64,000 nucleotides of DNA. It comes from Tenrec ecaudatus (taxonomy: Eukaryota; Chordata; Mammalia; Afrosoricida; Tenrecidae). A program made the translations under genes and the position numbers. The notes beneath the pieces were generated by a model. The model was given only the letters and a program-made list of their open reading frames with translations, did no database searches and had not been told where the DNA came from. The DNA is taken from NCBI RefSeq assembly GCF_050624435.1, contig NC_134534.1:65495501-65559500 (forward strand), read 5' to 3'. Shown here piece after piece: positions 23,881 through 51,169 of the stretch. Each line of letters begins with the position of its first letter. Position 1 is the stretch's first letter.

Positions 23881-24429
23881 CCATGCCCTCTTGGCTCCAG
23901 TCTCTGGACCTCTGGTCTCCGCCTCTGCCGCTTCAAATAAAGATCTCAAATGTGCTCCTTTTCCTGTTGGTCCTGGGGTTTCTATCTGCTTCTGAGCTTA
24001 TCATACACAGAGAAATGACTTTCAAGTATGGCTCTTGTCTTCAGCAGACCATACTTCCTAGGAATCAAAGTGGAGACCTAACCCCACCTTAATCCTTTCT
24101 CTTAGGATAGCAGAGAACTCCCGCCAAAATGGGTTTATAGGCACCAGCCCAGAGTGCAGAATTGGTAATACATCATACAAGGAATTATGGCTAGAAGAGC
24201 CATATTAATTAACTTCATTTCACTTACAAAACCCCACGCTTCCATGAGTCTAGAGACATTCCAATTCCATTTTAGGTTGAATCCAATTCTAGGAATATAC
24301 CGACTGCAGAGAAACTCCAACACACATGTATAAAGAGCTGTACAAGGACACCAAGTTGAGCATTCTTTGAATCCCTGGAAAATCAAAAGCCATTCTCTTG
24401 ACCTCATGTAAGGGAATGCATAAACATCT

Positions 24430-25175
24430 ATGATAGAGGCAACCGAATTGAAGCATTTGCTCCTGAAGATCAAGGATTGTAGCCTTCAGTGTGGATTGCA
24501 AATCAGTGTAAAGAAGTTTAAAATCCTCACAACTGGACCAATAGGTAATATCATGAAAGATGGAGAAAAGTCTGTAGTTGCCAAGGATTTTGTCTTTCTT
24601 GAATCCACAATCAGTGCTCATGGAAGCAGCAGTCGAGATCAAATGATGCATAGCACCAGGTAAATCTGCTGCACAAGACCTCTTTAGCGTGTTGAAGAAC
24701 AAGGAGGTTAAATTACACCTGGCCCAAGCCATGGTAGTCTCCATTGCATCACATGCATGTCAAAGTTGCACACCGAATAAGGAAGACCGAAGAATCATCC
24801 ATGCATTTGAATTGTGGTGCTGGAGAAGAACATTGAGAGTGCCATGGACTGCTAAAAGGACAAACCGATCTGTATTGGAAGAAGTAAAGCCAGGGTTCTC
24901 CTTAGAGACAAGGATGGCAAGACTTGTCTTACGTATTTTGGACATGCTGTCCGGATAGGTCAGTCCTTGGAGAAGGACATCATCTTTGGTAAGGAGGAAG
25001 GACAATGAAAAAGAGGAGGTCCTCAAGGAGATGGATTGACAGAGTGGCTGAATCCTTGTGCTCAGGGGCAAAGGAACAATTGTGTGCATGGCAGAAGACC
25101 ATGTAGTGTGTCTTTCTGTTGGGCTCGGGGTCACTGTGGAGCCAACTCGAGGGCATCTAAAAACAACAACAAACT
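24430..25175 (+). mobile_element. RTE (BovB-clade) LINE, 3' part of ORF and tail
   Basis: The largest RTE piece in the window. Translation of broken frames gives LQISVKKFKILTTGPIG, DGEKSVVAKDFVFLESTISA and, further on, IIHAFELWCWRRTLRVPWTA, the conserved C-terminal reverse-transcriptase region of RTE/BovB elements. Several frameshifts and stops separate the pieces, so it is dead. The 3' end (25128-25175) reads GGGTCACTGTGGAGCCAACT then (CAA)n, the same tail the AfroSINEs carry. Confidence 0.85.
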
Positions 25176-25179
25176 TGTA

Positions 25180-25635
25180 AAAAAAAAAAGGTTGCAGAAA
25201 GTTGTGCACAGTATTATGTAAAGTTAAGAAAAGTGAGAACAATTCCCTACATTTTTAATGGGTATCAGTACCTAATGCTTAATTATAAAAAGTAGGCTTT
25301 AAGGATTCTTGAAAGGAGAAGGAAATACAGATAAACATCTTTATAGTATTCTCTGCTTTAGCCAAGATCCATTGGACATCAGTAAAGATAATCTGATTTT
25401 CCATGTCCTTTTCTGATTCTGGCTTGGATTTCTGGCAGTTCTCTGTCTAGGTACTGCCACAAACCTTTTTCAAACTGAGTCTGTGAAACTGAGTTTCACA
25501 CCTATGTAAATCTCAGTTGACAGTAGTCCTATTTCAAGTGCTCAATAGCTCCACGTGGCCAGTGGCTGCTGTGCTGAACAGCACAGGTGCTGGCACTCAA
25601 ATCTTTCTCTACTTGAAAATCAGACTTTCAAAGTG
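25180..25635. other. Intergenic, no gene seen
   Basis: No recognised element. Confidence 0.35.
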
Positions 25636-25639
25636 GGTC

Positions 25640-25865
25640 TAACTGCTCTGACCCCCTGCTGAGAACCTGTATTGCCTTCCCAGATGTACTGAGTCCATTT
25701 GCATTTTAACAAGATCACCCAGGGATTCTTATGGATTTCCAGGGGGGTTGTTATGCATAACTGAATTACCTGGTAATTTATAAGATCACCTGGGATCTTA
25801 TTGAGCTATAGAGTTGGGTTCAGTATATCTGGGGTAGAAATTAAAATTCTTAGCAGGGGATTGAA
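25640..25865 (+). repeat. MER5-like hAT relic
   Basis: TTTTAACAAGATCACCCAGG and GATTCTTATGGATTTCCAGG, then a second similar ATAAGATCACCTGGGATCTT; consistent with an old MER5-type element, possibly two fragments. Confidence 0.45.
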
Positions 25866-25899
25866 TTGGAATGAATGTATCAAGCCCTGCCTGGAACAT

Positions 25900-26290
25900 A
25901 CTGAACTCATTCGGGCTTTGGGGCTTTTGTGCGTCGTTGGGAGAGTGCTCTTCCCTTAGATCTGTAGATATCGTCATGTCTGCTCGCTTAGATCTCAGTT
26001 CAAGATCAGCTCACATGAGTCCTCCTTGATCCCCGCGCACTGGAAAGTTCTTCCAGTTCTCAGCCCATCACCATGATGAACTATTTTCATTCTAGTTATA
26101 TTTATCTGAAATAAAGTTGGTTAACTTATTTGCTTACTTATTGTCTGACTCCTCCAGCTAAGCTTCAAGAGAAGAGGCTCCCTTTTCTGGTTTGGTTCCT
26201 GGCTGCATCCTCAATGCCTAATATATGGTTGACATTCAACAGAATTTTGGATAAATGGATGGATAGATGGATAAGTCATGAATAAGTAAA
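25900..26290 (+). repeat. L2 LINE 3' end
   Basis: TGAGTCCTCCTTGATCCCC, then TTATTGTCTGACTCCTCCAG and a TGGATGGATAGATGGAT end resemble the L2 3' region. Confidence 0.5.
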
Positions 26291-26299
26291 CAAACATTT

Positions 26300-27960
26300 A
26301 ATATTTTATTCTAGGTCTAAACTAGGAAGTAAAAAATTAAATATGCAGAATATACTTAGTACAAAAATATTTTCTACTTAAAACCTTGAAATTATGGTCT
26401 TATGGATAATAGTTTCAAATTCTTAGTTTATCTCAACCCATTCCCTTTACTGTAAAGTCAAGAAAGCATTTGTTTTGAGTGAGTTATTTATTACCTGCCC
26501 CCAAACACATATATTTTCTATATTTTCTCATCTCCTGCTCTACAGCTTCTTGATCCTCTCCTTTTATTTGAGATGGCATCTTTTATTAGCCCTATACAAT
26601 TCCCTTACTTTTCCTCTTCCCACTAGGATTAGGCAGTGGTCATGAGTCAGGGACTATAAGAAAAAAAAAATTGGGCTTTTCATGATCTCAACTCATTCCT
26701 TAAGTTACACATATTTATAGCTGTGGGCTTTTAAAAATTTTTTTAATTTTTATTGTGCAAGATTTCAAACACTTACAAACTGCAGAGAATAACATGAGGG
26801 CCCCTCATGCAGTTGTCATTTGTGTTTTTTAAAAATATCAGTTTTAAGAAAACTTCCCCTTACCCTGGTTAGATAAAACGCCCCCAAGAGGCCTCTTCCT
26901 TGGTCCAGCACCCATGAGGAATGTTCAGGAATGCCAACTCCACTGGCATTTCTGAGGCATTTATTGTTAGTCTGATGGCCTCGGCTGTCCTGGGAGTGGC
27001 GCTTCTAAGAGGAAGAGGAAGCCTTGCCTTGCTTCATCCCCTTCACAAAATAAAAGGAAGACGCTCCTAGAAAGCAGACACCAGATCAGGAGTCTAAGCA
27101 TCTTCTACGACTTCAGAAATGACCATTTTCTCTGGATTGCAATTTAGTTTGCTGTCATTTTCATGAGTTGTTGCCCTCATGGCTGTCTTGTTTGATTTCT
27201 CACGTCCTTTTCAGTAAGCGTAATAAAATAAAAAGAATCCACAAGTGGGTCTTCAAGATCCAAGAGAAAAGGAGCCACTCTATTGCATGGGTGGAGGATA
27301 ATCTCCAAGACTAGAAGGAGTGAGGGCAGTGTTTGAGAAGACGAGGCAGCTGTGGGGGCCGCTGAGCCCTTCTGCAGGGAAGAAAGGGCTGAGCCAGAGC
27401 GCCAGGTGAACTTGGCTGGTCACACTGGAGACGTGCAAGGGCCGAAAGCTGTGATTCTCTTCTCTTGCTGTAGTTGACTTATTTTTGAATGCCCTTCACC
27501 TACTGTAGACCCTTCCTTCTCTGTGAACCATTACTGTCTGCTTTCCATGCTTACCGTTAGCGCCCAGCAAAGCTGTTTCACATCATTCAATCTAAACACT
27601 TGCTTCGTTTCTCCTTCACAATAGAGGACCCCTCCCGGTTTGACAGAGCAGGCTCCTTAGGAGTCATCTTCCGTGGAGTCTGCAAGCCTCTCGCTCCTCC
27701 CCCCTCTGCTGCTCCCTTTGTGGTCCCCTCTCCCTGTTCCTCCCTTTGCCATCTGCCTTCCCTCTCTCATCTTTCCGCTCCTCTCACATACTTGCCAACA
27801 TTCCTGGTACACCCCCCACACACACACACACACAACTCTCAGCTATATTCAACTAATTACACGAATAATGTTTCTTACCTCGTCATCTTCTGACATCCTT
27901 TTTCTTCTACTAGATTCGTTCCCTCCTTTGCCCCGTGGCTTTGGTTTGTTAGCTTCTATT
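26300..27960. other. Intergenic; no gene seen
   Basis: Includes a T-rich stretch with TTTTTATTGTGCAAGATTTC at about 26745 that may be an L1 tail, and a (CA)n tract at 27813-27833. Otherwise apparently unique. Open frames near 27600-27990 sit on a CT-rich tract. Confidence 0.4.
27813..27833. repeat. (CA)n microsatellite
   Basis: About ten CA units after a run of C. Confidence 0.85.
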
Positions 27961-27965
27961 TACTA

Positions 27966-28166
27966 CACACCAAGAATGTGGTGTAGTGGTTGAGTGTTGG
28001 GCTGCTATCCCTAAGGTTGGTAGTTTGAAACCACCAGTCACTCCACAGGAGAAAGACAGGGCTTTCTACTTCCTTAAAGTCATGGTTTCAGAAACACACA
28101 AGGACATCTTTACCCTGCCCTATGGGGTCGCTCTAAGTCGGCATCGACTGCATGGTGGTGAGATTC
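27966..28166 (+). repeat. AfroSINE full-length
   Basis: GAATGTGGTGTAGTGGTTGA head, TAGTTTGAAACCACCAGTCA, tail GTCGGCATCGACTGCATGG. Confidence 0.85.
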
Positions 28167-28611
28167 CGTACATGAGGAGGTTATGGCTGTTCCCAGGAGC
28201 TCTCTGAAGCCCTCGCAGATGAACAGCCCGTACTTAAAATGCGGTTCTCTAACAACTTCTTTTGATTCTGATTTAATGGACTAGCTCTTCCCCACCCCCC
28301 CAATTATTACTGCCCAGGATGATCAGAATCTTTCTAAGTCTGATATTTGAGTATCTCTGAGTGACAATCTAAGAATGATGACTAGCAAATTATGCACTGC
28401 AACATTGTATACATTATATATGACTGATGTGTACATACACAGGACAACAAAGAAACATGGTCACACGTGCAAGTTCACAGTCACTCTGATACATCATTTT
28501 AGGTCCAGGACTACCAGAATTTGAGTTTAGGAATGCATTGTACGTAATAACTATTTCATGTATATGTGTTAGAATACTAAATATTAGAATCAGAGTTACA
28601 TTTAATATTTT

Positions 28612-28772
28612 AATATATTTTTAATCATTTTTATCGGTGGTTCATACAGCTCTTATCATAATCCATACCTCCATCCATTGTGGCAAGCACGTTTGTATAT
28701 ATGTTGCCATCATCATTTTCAAAACATTTTCTTTCTACTTGAGCCCTTGGTATCAGCTACTCATTTAAAAAA
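28612..28772 (-). repeat. R1 retroposon 3' end, antisense
   Basis: TTTTTAATCATTTTTATCGG (reversed tail) to TTGAGCCCTTGGTATCAGCT; about 160 bases. Confidence 0.75.
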
Positions 28773-29083
28773 ATATTTTAATGTAATAGCTAAACTGATT
28801 CATGATATATTTTTATGTGTGTCTACATTGAGAGGGAAAGCAATGGCTCGCTTGTGGACACATTCATTTCCCACAGGGCACAGCATTTATTTATTTATTT
28901 TCAGACACAAATGCATTTTATAATGGTAATGATTTAAAGTAAGGAAAGAAATGCTGACTCCAGGCGTTGTTGTTGATTGGTTTGTTTTTGCTATATTATT
29001 AAAGGCCTCTTCTAAAATCCTAAAAATATTTATTTATTTACATGTGATAAGTAAACTTTTATTTTAAATCTGTTAATATCTGT

Positions 29084-29605
29084 GTTAGTCTGGGTAGACT
29101 AGAGAAACAAATCCAGAGAAACTCGTGTCTATAAGAGAGTTTCATATAAAAGATAAGTGTACATTAAGAAGCATCCCAACCCAGTCCAGTCCAAACCCCT
29201 AAGTTCGACATTAACCCATATGTCCAACATCGAACTACAAAGTCTTCTTCACACTCGCAAAACACTTGCAATGATGCCAACTGCAGGAGGAAAGCCGAAT
29301 CAGTGAACGTGTAAGCATCTCAGCGCTGGCAGGGGTCTCCACACGGCTGCTCCAGTACCCAGAGCTACATCAGGGTAGGTCCATGTGGCTTCTCCTCAGG
29401 GATGTCGTGCAGGAAGTGAACCATGCCAGCTGAAGCAGGTAACTGGCTAAGGCAGCTGCACCTTGGTCCAACCATCAGAGAGCAAGAGACCTGAGAACTA
29501 GAAAGGTGAGGCACACCGAGCCATTTAGCTCTCTGCCCTTCAATTAGTCTCACATGTGTTTATTGGCCAGTTTGGCACAATAAACCTTAACTATCAGAAT
29601 AGCTA
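29084..29605 (-). mobile_element. ERVL/MLT2-like solo LTR
   Basis: Left edge TGTGTTAGTCTGGGTAGACT and AGAGAAACAAATCC is the reversed LTR 3' terminus. Internal blocks match 6421-6838. No internal viral region adjoins. Confidence 0.7.
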
Positions 29606-29709
29606 AACTGCAATGTGGAAATTAAATTTGAAAACATTGCTTATGTCTGAAATATCTTGTTTTCCTTTGATTTATGCCCTGTCTCCGGATCAGCATCTCA
29701 TTTTCATCA

Positions 29710-45430
<15,721 letters not shown>

Positions 45431-45546
45431 CAGATACTGTGTGGTGTGGTGCTTTCTAATGTTTATCTCTCGTTTTCACCTTTCCTTATGTGTCACGTGT
45501 GATATGGTGTGCAATGATGTACTTAACAATAGGAATACAAATAAGA

Positions 45547-45552
45547 AATAAA
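45547..45552 (+). terminator. C8orf89 poly(A) signal AATAAA
   Basis: AATAAA within GAAATAAATATT, with a T/GT-rich stretch (TTTGTCTTTTGTT) from about 45577; cleavage expected near 45565-45575. Confidence 0.75.
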
Positions 45553-45699
45553 TATTTTGTGTTATGTACAGAATGATTTGTCTTTTGTTACTATTGTAAG
45601 GAGACGTACATGAGAATAATATTCCATGAATTTTGAACCCACCGCTCTTGGTTTTTGATTCAGTCTGATGAATATTTTCGGAGAACCTGTCTTTGCAAT

Positions 45700-46160
45700 G
45701 ATCTTTTTTAAGATCCGCAGAGGATTCAACAGGAGAAGCCTCTCTTTATTGCTCGGACGAGGAGGCGTGGTGGATAAGCCCCTCTTTTTCTCTACTTGAC
45801 TTTGCAAAAAGTCGTAAGATGAGGACTGCAGCAGATGAAGCTGAGATATGCAGGCAGCTTTCCTGATGAAAATCAAGTTGTCAACAATGAATTGCACTGG
45901 GCAGATGTGCTGCACAAGACCGACTTCAAGTGTTAGGGGAAAGCTGTCACTTTGTTGCGAAGACCCAAGATTGGTGTTTTTATGATCACATATGCCCGAG
46001 GAGGCTGAATGAGTCAGGAGGACCACACAACAATGGATGCATTTGAAGTATGGCACCTGAATATTGAAAGCAAATTGTGGCAAAGAATACTGGAAGTGCC
46101 TTGGACTATCCGGAGAATGGACAAATCTGCCTTGGAAGAAATGTGGCAATAACCAAATGC
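45700..46160 (+). mobile_element. RTE LINE ORF fragment, decayed
   Basis: GTGCTGCACAAGACCGACTT parallels CTGCTGCACAAGACCTCTTT at 24668. Further on broken frames encode AFEVWHLNIES and ILEVPWTIRRMDKSALEE, matching the FELWCWRR...VPWTA segment of the 24.4-kb copy. Confidence 0.72.
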
Positions 46161-46192
46161 CTTAAGGAAAAGTGGTAGTTATATAATCTGAT

Positions 46193-46736
46193 GTCTGTTT
46201 GAGAGAATAAGGAGTGAAGGGGTGGAATCTTGTCTGTCAATCGGGCCATAGCCAATGAGGCCTCTGTGTGGGCATGGCCATCTCCTGAGGATTCTGGGAA
46301 ATCGTTTGTCCTCCTGGGAGGTGGGAGATACACTGTCTCTCTCCACTCACCCTCTTGGAGAGCTCTGCTGACAAGACAAATGGCGCTACACTCTGGGAGC
46401 CGGAGAAGCCACATGGACCTACCTTGATGCCGCCCTGGAACCTGGAGGAGCTACATGGAGACCGCTGCCAGTGCTGAGATGCTCCTACTGCCACTCACTT
46501 TGCACCCCCTGGCTTGTGATCTTCCTGCACTCAGCATCATTGCATGTGTTTTATGAGTCTGAAGAGGACTTTATAGATTGGTATCAGACATCTGGGCTAA
46601 TATCGGACTTATGGGCTTGGACTAGACTGGGTTGCGGTGCTTTCTTCATACACAATTACCCTTTATATAAAACTCTCTCTTATACATATATGAGTTTCTA
46701 TGGATTTTTTTCTCTAGTCTACCTGGACTAACACAA
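46193..46736 (+). mobile_element. ERVL/MLT2-like solo LTR
   Basis: GGGGTGGAATCTTGTCTGTC through GTTTCTATGGATTTTTTTCT and an end CTACCTGGACTAACACA. It begins about 30 bases after the RTE piece. No viral coding sequence follows. Confidence 0.7.
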
Positions 46737-46739
46737 GAA

Positions 46740-47380
46740 TGAGGTGCTGGACCTGGGGGCTCAGAGCCATTGTCTCGGGGGACACTAGGGTCAATTGCCA
46801 CAAAATAACTTACAAAGAAAATGTTCTACCTTCTACTTTGGTGAGTAGTGACCGGAGTCTTGAAACTTTGTGAGGGAACATTTAAGATGCCAGCGATTGA
46901 TCTCTGCCTGCGCAGAGCGAAGAGTAGTGAAGAAGATAACGAGTACATGGAAACAATAAGTCTAAAGGAGCGATGGATCATGCACATCTCAGTCTCCAGG
47001 CCCCTGAGACTAGAGGCACTAGATGGTTGCCTGCTCTAAAAGGGATCATAGAAGATGGTCCTGGCTAGAGTGGGAGAAAAAGGTATAGTAAAACTCAGCA
47101 TTATAAAAGAGAGAAAGCTTATTGGTCTGATAGAGACTAAAGGAGCGCCAAGATTATGGCCATTAGTTACCTTTTAGACCTGGAACTGAACTCACCCCCT
47201 CCAGGGTTCAAGTTTCATCCAAAGAACAGACAGATCTAACACTTGGAAGGTACACAATCCTTAGAATAATCAACCCCTTGAGATTAAAAATGGGCAGCAT
47301 TTACCCAAGGACAAAGTTCAGAAGGGCGAGCAAAGGAGGAACGGAAACAGGAAACAGAGGGAAGAAATGGGCTAAGTGTG
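46740..47380. other. Intergenic, no gene seen
   Basis: A 63-codon frame at 46848-47039 has no motif. Confidence 0.35.
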
Positions 47381-47384
47381 TTAG

Positions 47385-47848
47385 GCCAGGTTGACTAGAG
47401 AAACAAATACAGTGACATTCATATATGTGTAAGAAAGAGCTTTATATAAAGAAGCTTTATACATCAGAAAAACATCCCAGCCCAGTCCAATTCAAGTCCA
47501 TAAGTTTATTCCTAGTCCATAAGCCCCTCTTCAGACTCTCACAGCTACATGCAATGATGCAAAATGCAGGAAAATCACAGGCCGGTGGGTGAAAAGTCTT
47601 GCAGATCCAATGGTGGTGGAAGCATCACAAGGCTCAGGCAGGTCTCAGTGTGGCTCACCAACAAGAAGATGTAGGTAGAGAGGTGGGGGTAGGGACAGGG
47701 GAGGGGAGGGGCAGCCTCTAGAGAGCCATTTATCTCAGTCACACCTCCAAAGGGGGTCAACAAGCTGTGACCCGATAGACAGGCTAAACTCCACCCACAT
47801 CTTCTTGAAGGTACCATGTTGGCACAAAACACCTAACCATCACATGAA
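47385..47848 (-). mobile_element. ERVL/MLT2-like solo LTR, distinct subfamily
   Basis: TGTTAGGCCAGGTTGACTAG left end and CCTAACCATCACA right end; internal GTGACCCGATAGACAGGC. TG...CA ends fit an LTR. Confidence 0.68.
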
Positions 47849-48129
47849 GTGGCGTACATAACAGGGATTGCAATCAATGAGATGAAGCAAATGTCTACAT
47901 ATTGTTGAATGGAAAACTGATTTGCTTTGTAAACAGTCATCCAATTAATAATAAATATTAAAAAAATAATATGTCATGGCAAACTAAATAATTGACATAA
48001 ATGTCTGATGATATTTCCTGTCACTAAAGAACCCCAGAATGTCTAAGTAAAGAAAAACACCAACTAGAATTAATAAAGAATGTGTAAGCAATCAGATTTA
48101 CAAAAATGTGTACAGAAAACCTTTGATGA

Positions 48130-48430
48130 GACTGAATTATGCTCCCCTAAAATACATATTGTGTAGTATAATCCCCATACCTTTGGTTATAATTCCATGT
48201 GGGACCAGGGTTTCCTTTTATCTTAATGAAGCAGTATTAGTGCAGGGTGTGTCTTAAGTTGATTTCTTTTGAGATCTAATGAAGCCAACATGAAGATCAG
48301 TACAGAAGCAAAGGACAAGGACCTTTCTCCAGAGTTGACATAGAAAGCATTTTCCTAAAGCCAGTGCCCTGAATTTGGATTTCCAGCATCCTAAACTGTG
48401 AGAAAAAATTAATTTGTTTGTTGAAATAAA
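48130..48430 (+). repeat. Old LTR-type mammalian relic
   Basis: GAATTATGCTCCCCTAAAAT to CATCCTAAACTGTGAGAAAA; appears to be the reverse of the family at 57560-57980. Probably MaLR-like, not certain. Confidence 0.4.
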
Positions 48431-48439
48431 ATTAAAAAC

Positions 48440-49020
48440 CACGAAAGAACAGAAAATCTTATGGAGTCCACTTCTACTCGGGCATACATGGGGGTTCTCA
48501 GGACTGAAGTCAACTGCATGACAACTGGTTATCATTTTAATGCTTAGCATCTCTTTGATTTTTCTATTTGGACTTTATAGCATTTGAAAATAAGGGGACT
48601 GTCAACTAGAATTATGAATAACAGGCTTCTGTTTGAATGGGTTTGGGTGTTGAGTTGTTTATTAGGCCACAATAAATGACCAATGTCAGCAAACCGCTCT
48701 GAGTCAGAAGAAAACTGAACTTCGGCTGCTTTAGAATAAATATTTGTGTTTCCTCGAGCCATTCTTGCCTCTTGATGTATGGCTGTTCAAAATGCATACA
48801 GCCTGCACCCTGATTGATGCTATGTTTACAGAAGTATAGAAACTGCCACCAGTACCTGATGATCCCACCAAAGCATTGAGTTAAACACAGAAAATGTGTG
48901 CATTCATCATTAGAGGCTCCATTTACTTTTCCTGAGATAAAGCTGGTATCTATATACAACAGCTATAGGAGAGAACGAGATGGGTTTTGTGTGCATTGAG
49001 CAGGTTGGGTTTGTACTGTA
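48440..49020. other. Intergenic, no gene seen
   Basis: Overlapping 72-115 codon frames on the - strand lack motifs. Confidence 0.35.
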
Positions 49021-49027
49021 TTTATAT

Positions 49028-49118
49028 TAGTCTTAGAAAGGCACGGGGCTCGCACTACCCCGCCCTACAGGGATGCAATGAGTTGGCATCGACTTGATGG
49101 CAGTGAGTCTGGTTTTAA
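49028..49118 (+). repeat. AfroSINE 3' third
   Basis: Ends GTTGGCATCGACTTGATGGC and AGTGAGTCTGGTTTT. Confidence 0.75.
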
Positions 49119-49119
49119 G

Positions 49120-49880
49120 TTAGATGTTTATGCAATTATACAAATCTGAGTTTAACCCAAGTAAGTGCGTGCAGGAAAGAGACTATTAAGAACCTTATCT
49201 TCCAAAACTAGATTTGGTGAAATAATGCTACCATATTAGTACTTTTAAATTGATTATTCCTGAGGCAGTTGAGAAATATAAAGTCTGTGCTTATAGAGTG
49301 TTGTTTGGGAAAGAGAAACAGTGAGAAAGGAGAGAAAATTCTCCTCTGGTTCATGAACAAGTCAGTTTCATATAATGAAGATCTATTTTAGCGTCTTAAA
49401 TATACCCACAATTTAATTTACACATTCCAAGATTCAGCACATACGGTTAGAACAACTTCTTGTATCCGCCTCTCTGCGCTCTCATCACCACCTCAGGTCT
49501 CATGTCTGCAATCTTGGGTTCTCGGTGTTTTGCTGCCTGCTGACCCCCTTTCTTCTCTCCTATTCTCCTCACTGTTCCCTTCTTGGCATCACTCCTGCAT
49601 CCAACAAATAGCCCCTCAAGTCCTGGAGCTTTGCTCAAAGGGAATACAAAATGATCTTGGCCACTGTGGTTGGCTAGCTCATCAAAGAACCAGTGGTCAT
49701 GTTCTCACTACTCACTTTGCTCGCATGAGTTTTGCTTTCCACTGCTATGGCAAGAGTGCCCCCTCTTCTGGGCTCGGGTAGGACTGGAGGGGTGAGTGTT
49801 AGTTTCAATGAGTGGATAGGATGGGGGGGGTGGGTCCTATTAACTTTCTAGGAAGATGTGGAAGGTCCTTCTGTTGCTAA
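49120..49880. other. Intergenic, no gene seen
   Basis: No recognised element or coding sequence. Confidence 0.35.
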
Positions 49881-50034
49881 GGTCAATTGTCTTTGACTCT
49901 GAAGAGATTAAAACCTGTAAACCAGTAGCTGCTGAAGAAGAAGAACAACAAATAAGTAAAGCCCTTAGTGGAGTTTTGGGATGGGACAGTCCAGTTAACA
50001 CACTTGGATGCTCCCCAGAAGGTTAGAGGTTGGG

Positions 50035-51155
50035 GTCCACCCTGAGGTACCTTGAAAGAATGGGCTGTTGAAGACGTGTGTGTAAGCAAACGTGGTGAAG
50101 AAAGCTGATGGTGCCCGGCTATCAAAAAGATATAGCATCTGGGGTCTTAAAGGCTTGAAGGCAAACAAGCGGCCATGTAGCTCAGAAGCAACAAAGCCCA
50201 CAGAGAAGAAGCACATGGCCTAAGCGAATACAAGGCGTTGAATGGACCATGTAGCAGACACCAAGGAACAAAAACAATCATTGTGTGATCACCTTCCTCA
50301 CACAAACGCTGAAGACGAAGGTGTGCATAAGCAAGTGTGGTGAAGAAGGCTGATGGTTCCCGGCTACTGAGAGATATAGTGTCTGGGGACTTAAAGGCTT
50401 GAAAGCAAACAAGCAGCCATCTAGCCCAGAAGCAACAAAACCCACACGGAAGCAGCACACCAACATGGGTGATCGTGAAGGGCAGAGGAGACCAGGTCTC
50501 AAACAACAAAGGCGGGGTGGTGGTAGGAATCACATCACCGTGAATGAGGGGGAGTGCATGATGGGGACCCAATGCCCATCTGTAGACAGCTGAACATCCC
50601 TTCTAGAGGGGTATTGGGGAGGAGATGAGTCACTCAGGGTTCAGTGTAGCAACAATGAAACTCAAAACCTTCCTCTAGTTCCTACCTTGCGGACCTGGTT
50701 ATACCAGAGGATGTACAGTGGTGCAGTAGGGATCTGGAGGCACAGGGAATCTAGGACGGACGAAATTCTCAACACCAGCAGTAGAAGTGGCGACACCAGG
50801 AGGGAAGGGGGTGTAGAAAGGGAGAACCGATCTTAGACATCTATGTGTAACCTCCTCGCTGGGAGATGGGCAATGGGAAGGTGGGTTAGGGGAGACACCA
50901 GGCTGTGTAAGATAAGATAAAATAATTATTTATAAACTATTAAGGGACCAGGGGAAAGGGGAGAGCGGGGAGGGAGGGGGATGGGGGAAAAAAAGGGAAA
51001 CCGAGCTGATTCCAGGAACCCAAGTGGAAGGTGAATCTTGAGAATGACGAGGGCAACGAATGTATCAGGGTGCTTTGCTCAATTGATGTATGTATGGATT
51101 GTGATAAGAGTTGTATGAGCCCCAATAAAAAGATTTATTAATAAAAAAAAGAAAA
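50035..51155 (+). repeat. R1 retroposon, sense copy with duplicated module
   Basis: Module units 50084-50220 and 50320-50465 both carry GTGGTGAAGAAAGCTGATGG-like and AGCAACAAAGCCCACA-like blocks. The 3' end is GTGATAAGAGTTGTATGAGC and an A-rich tail to about 51155. Confidence 0.8.
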
Positions 51156-51169
51156 GAAATTTTTAGCAC

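Noticed and set aside
24160-24744. Open frames on the - strand near 24.3-24.7 kb
   Set aside because: They are shadows of the + strand RTE reverse-transcriptase remnant.
45562-46149. 195-codon open frame on the - strand
   Set aside because: It is the reverse strand of C8orf89 3' flank and an RTE fragment read sense on +; no protein similarity.
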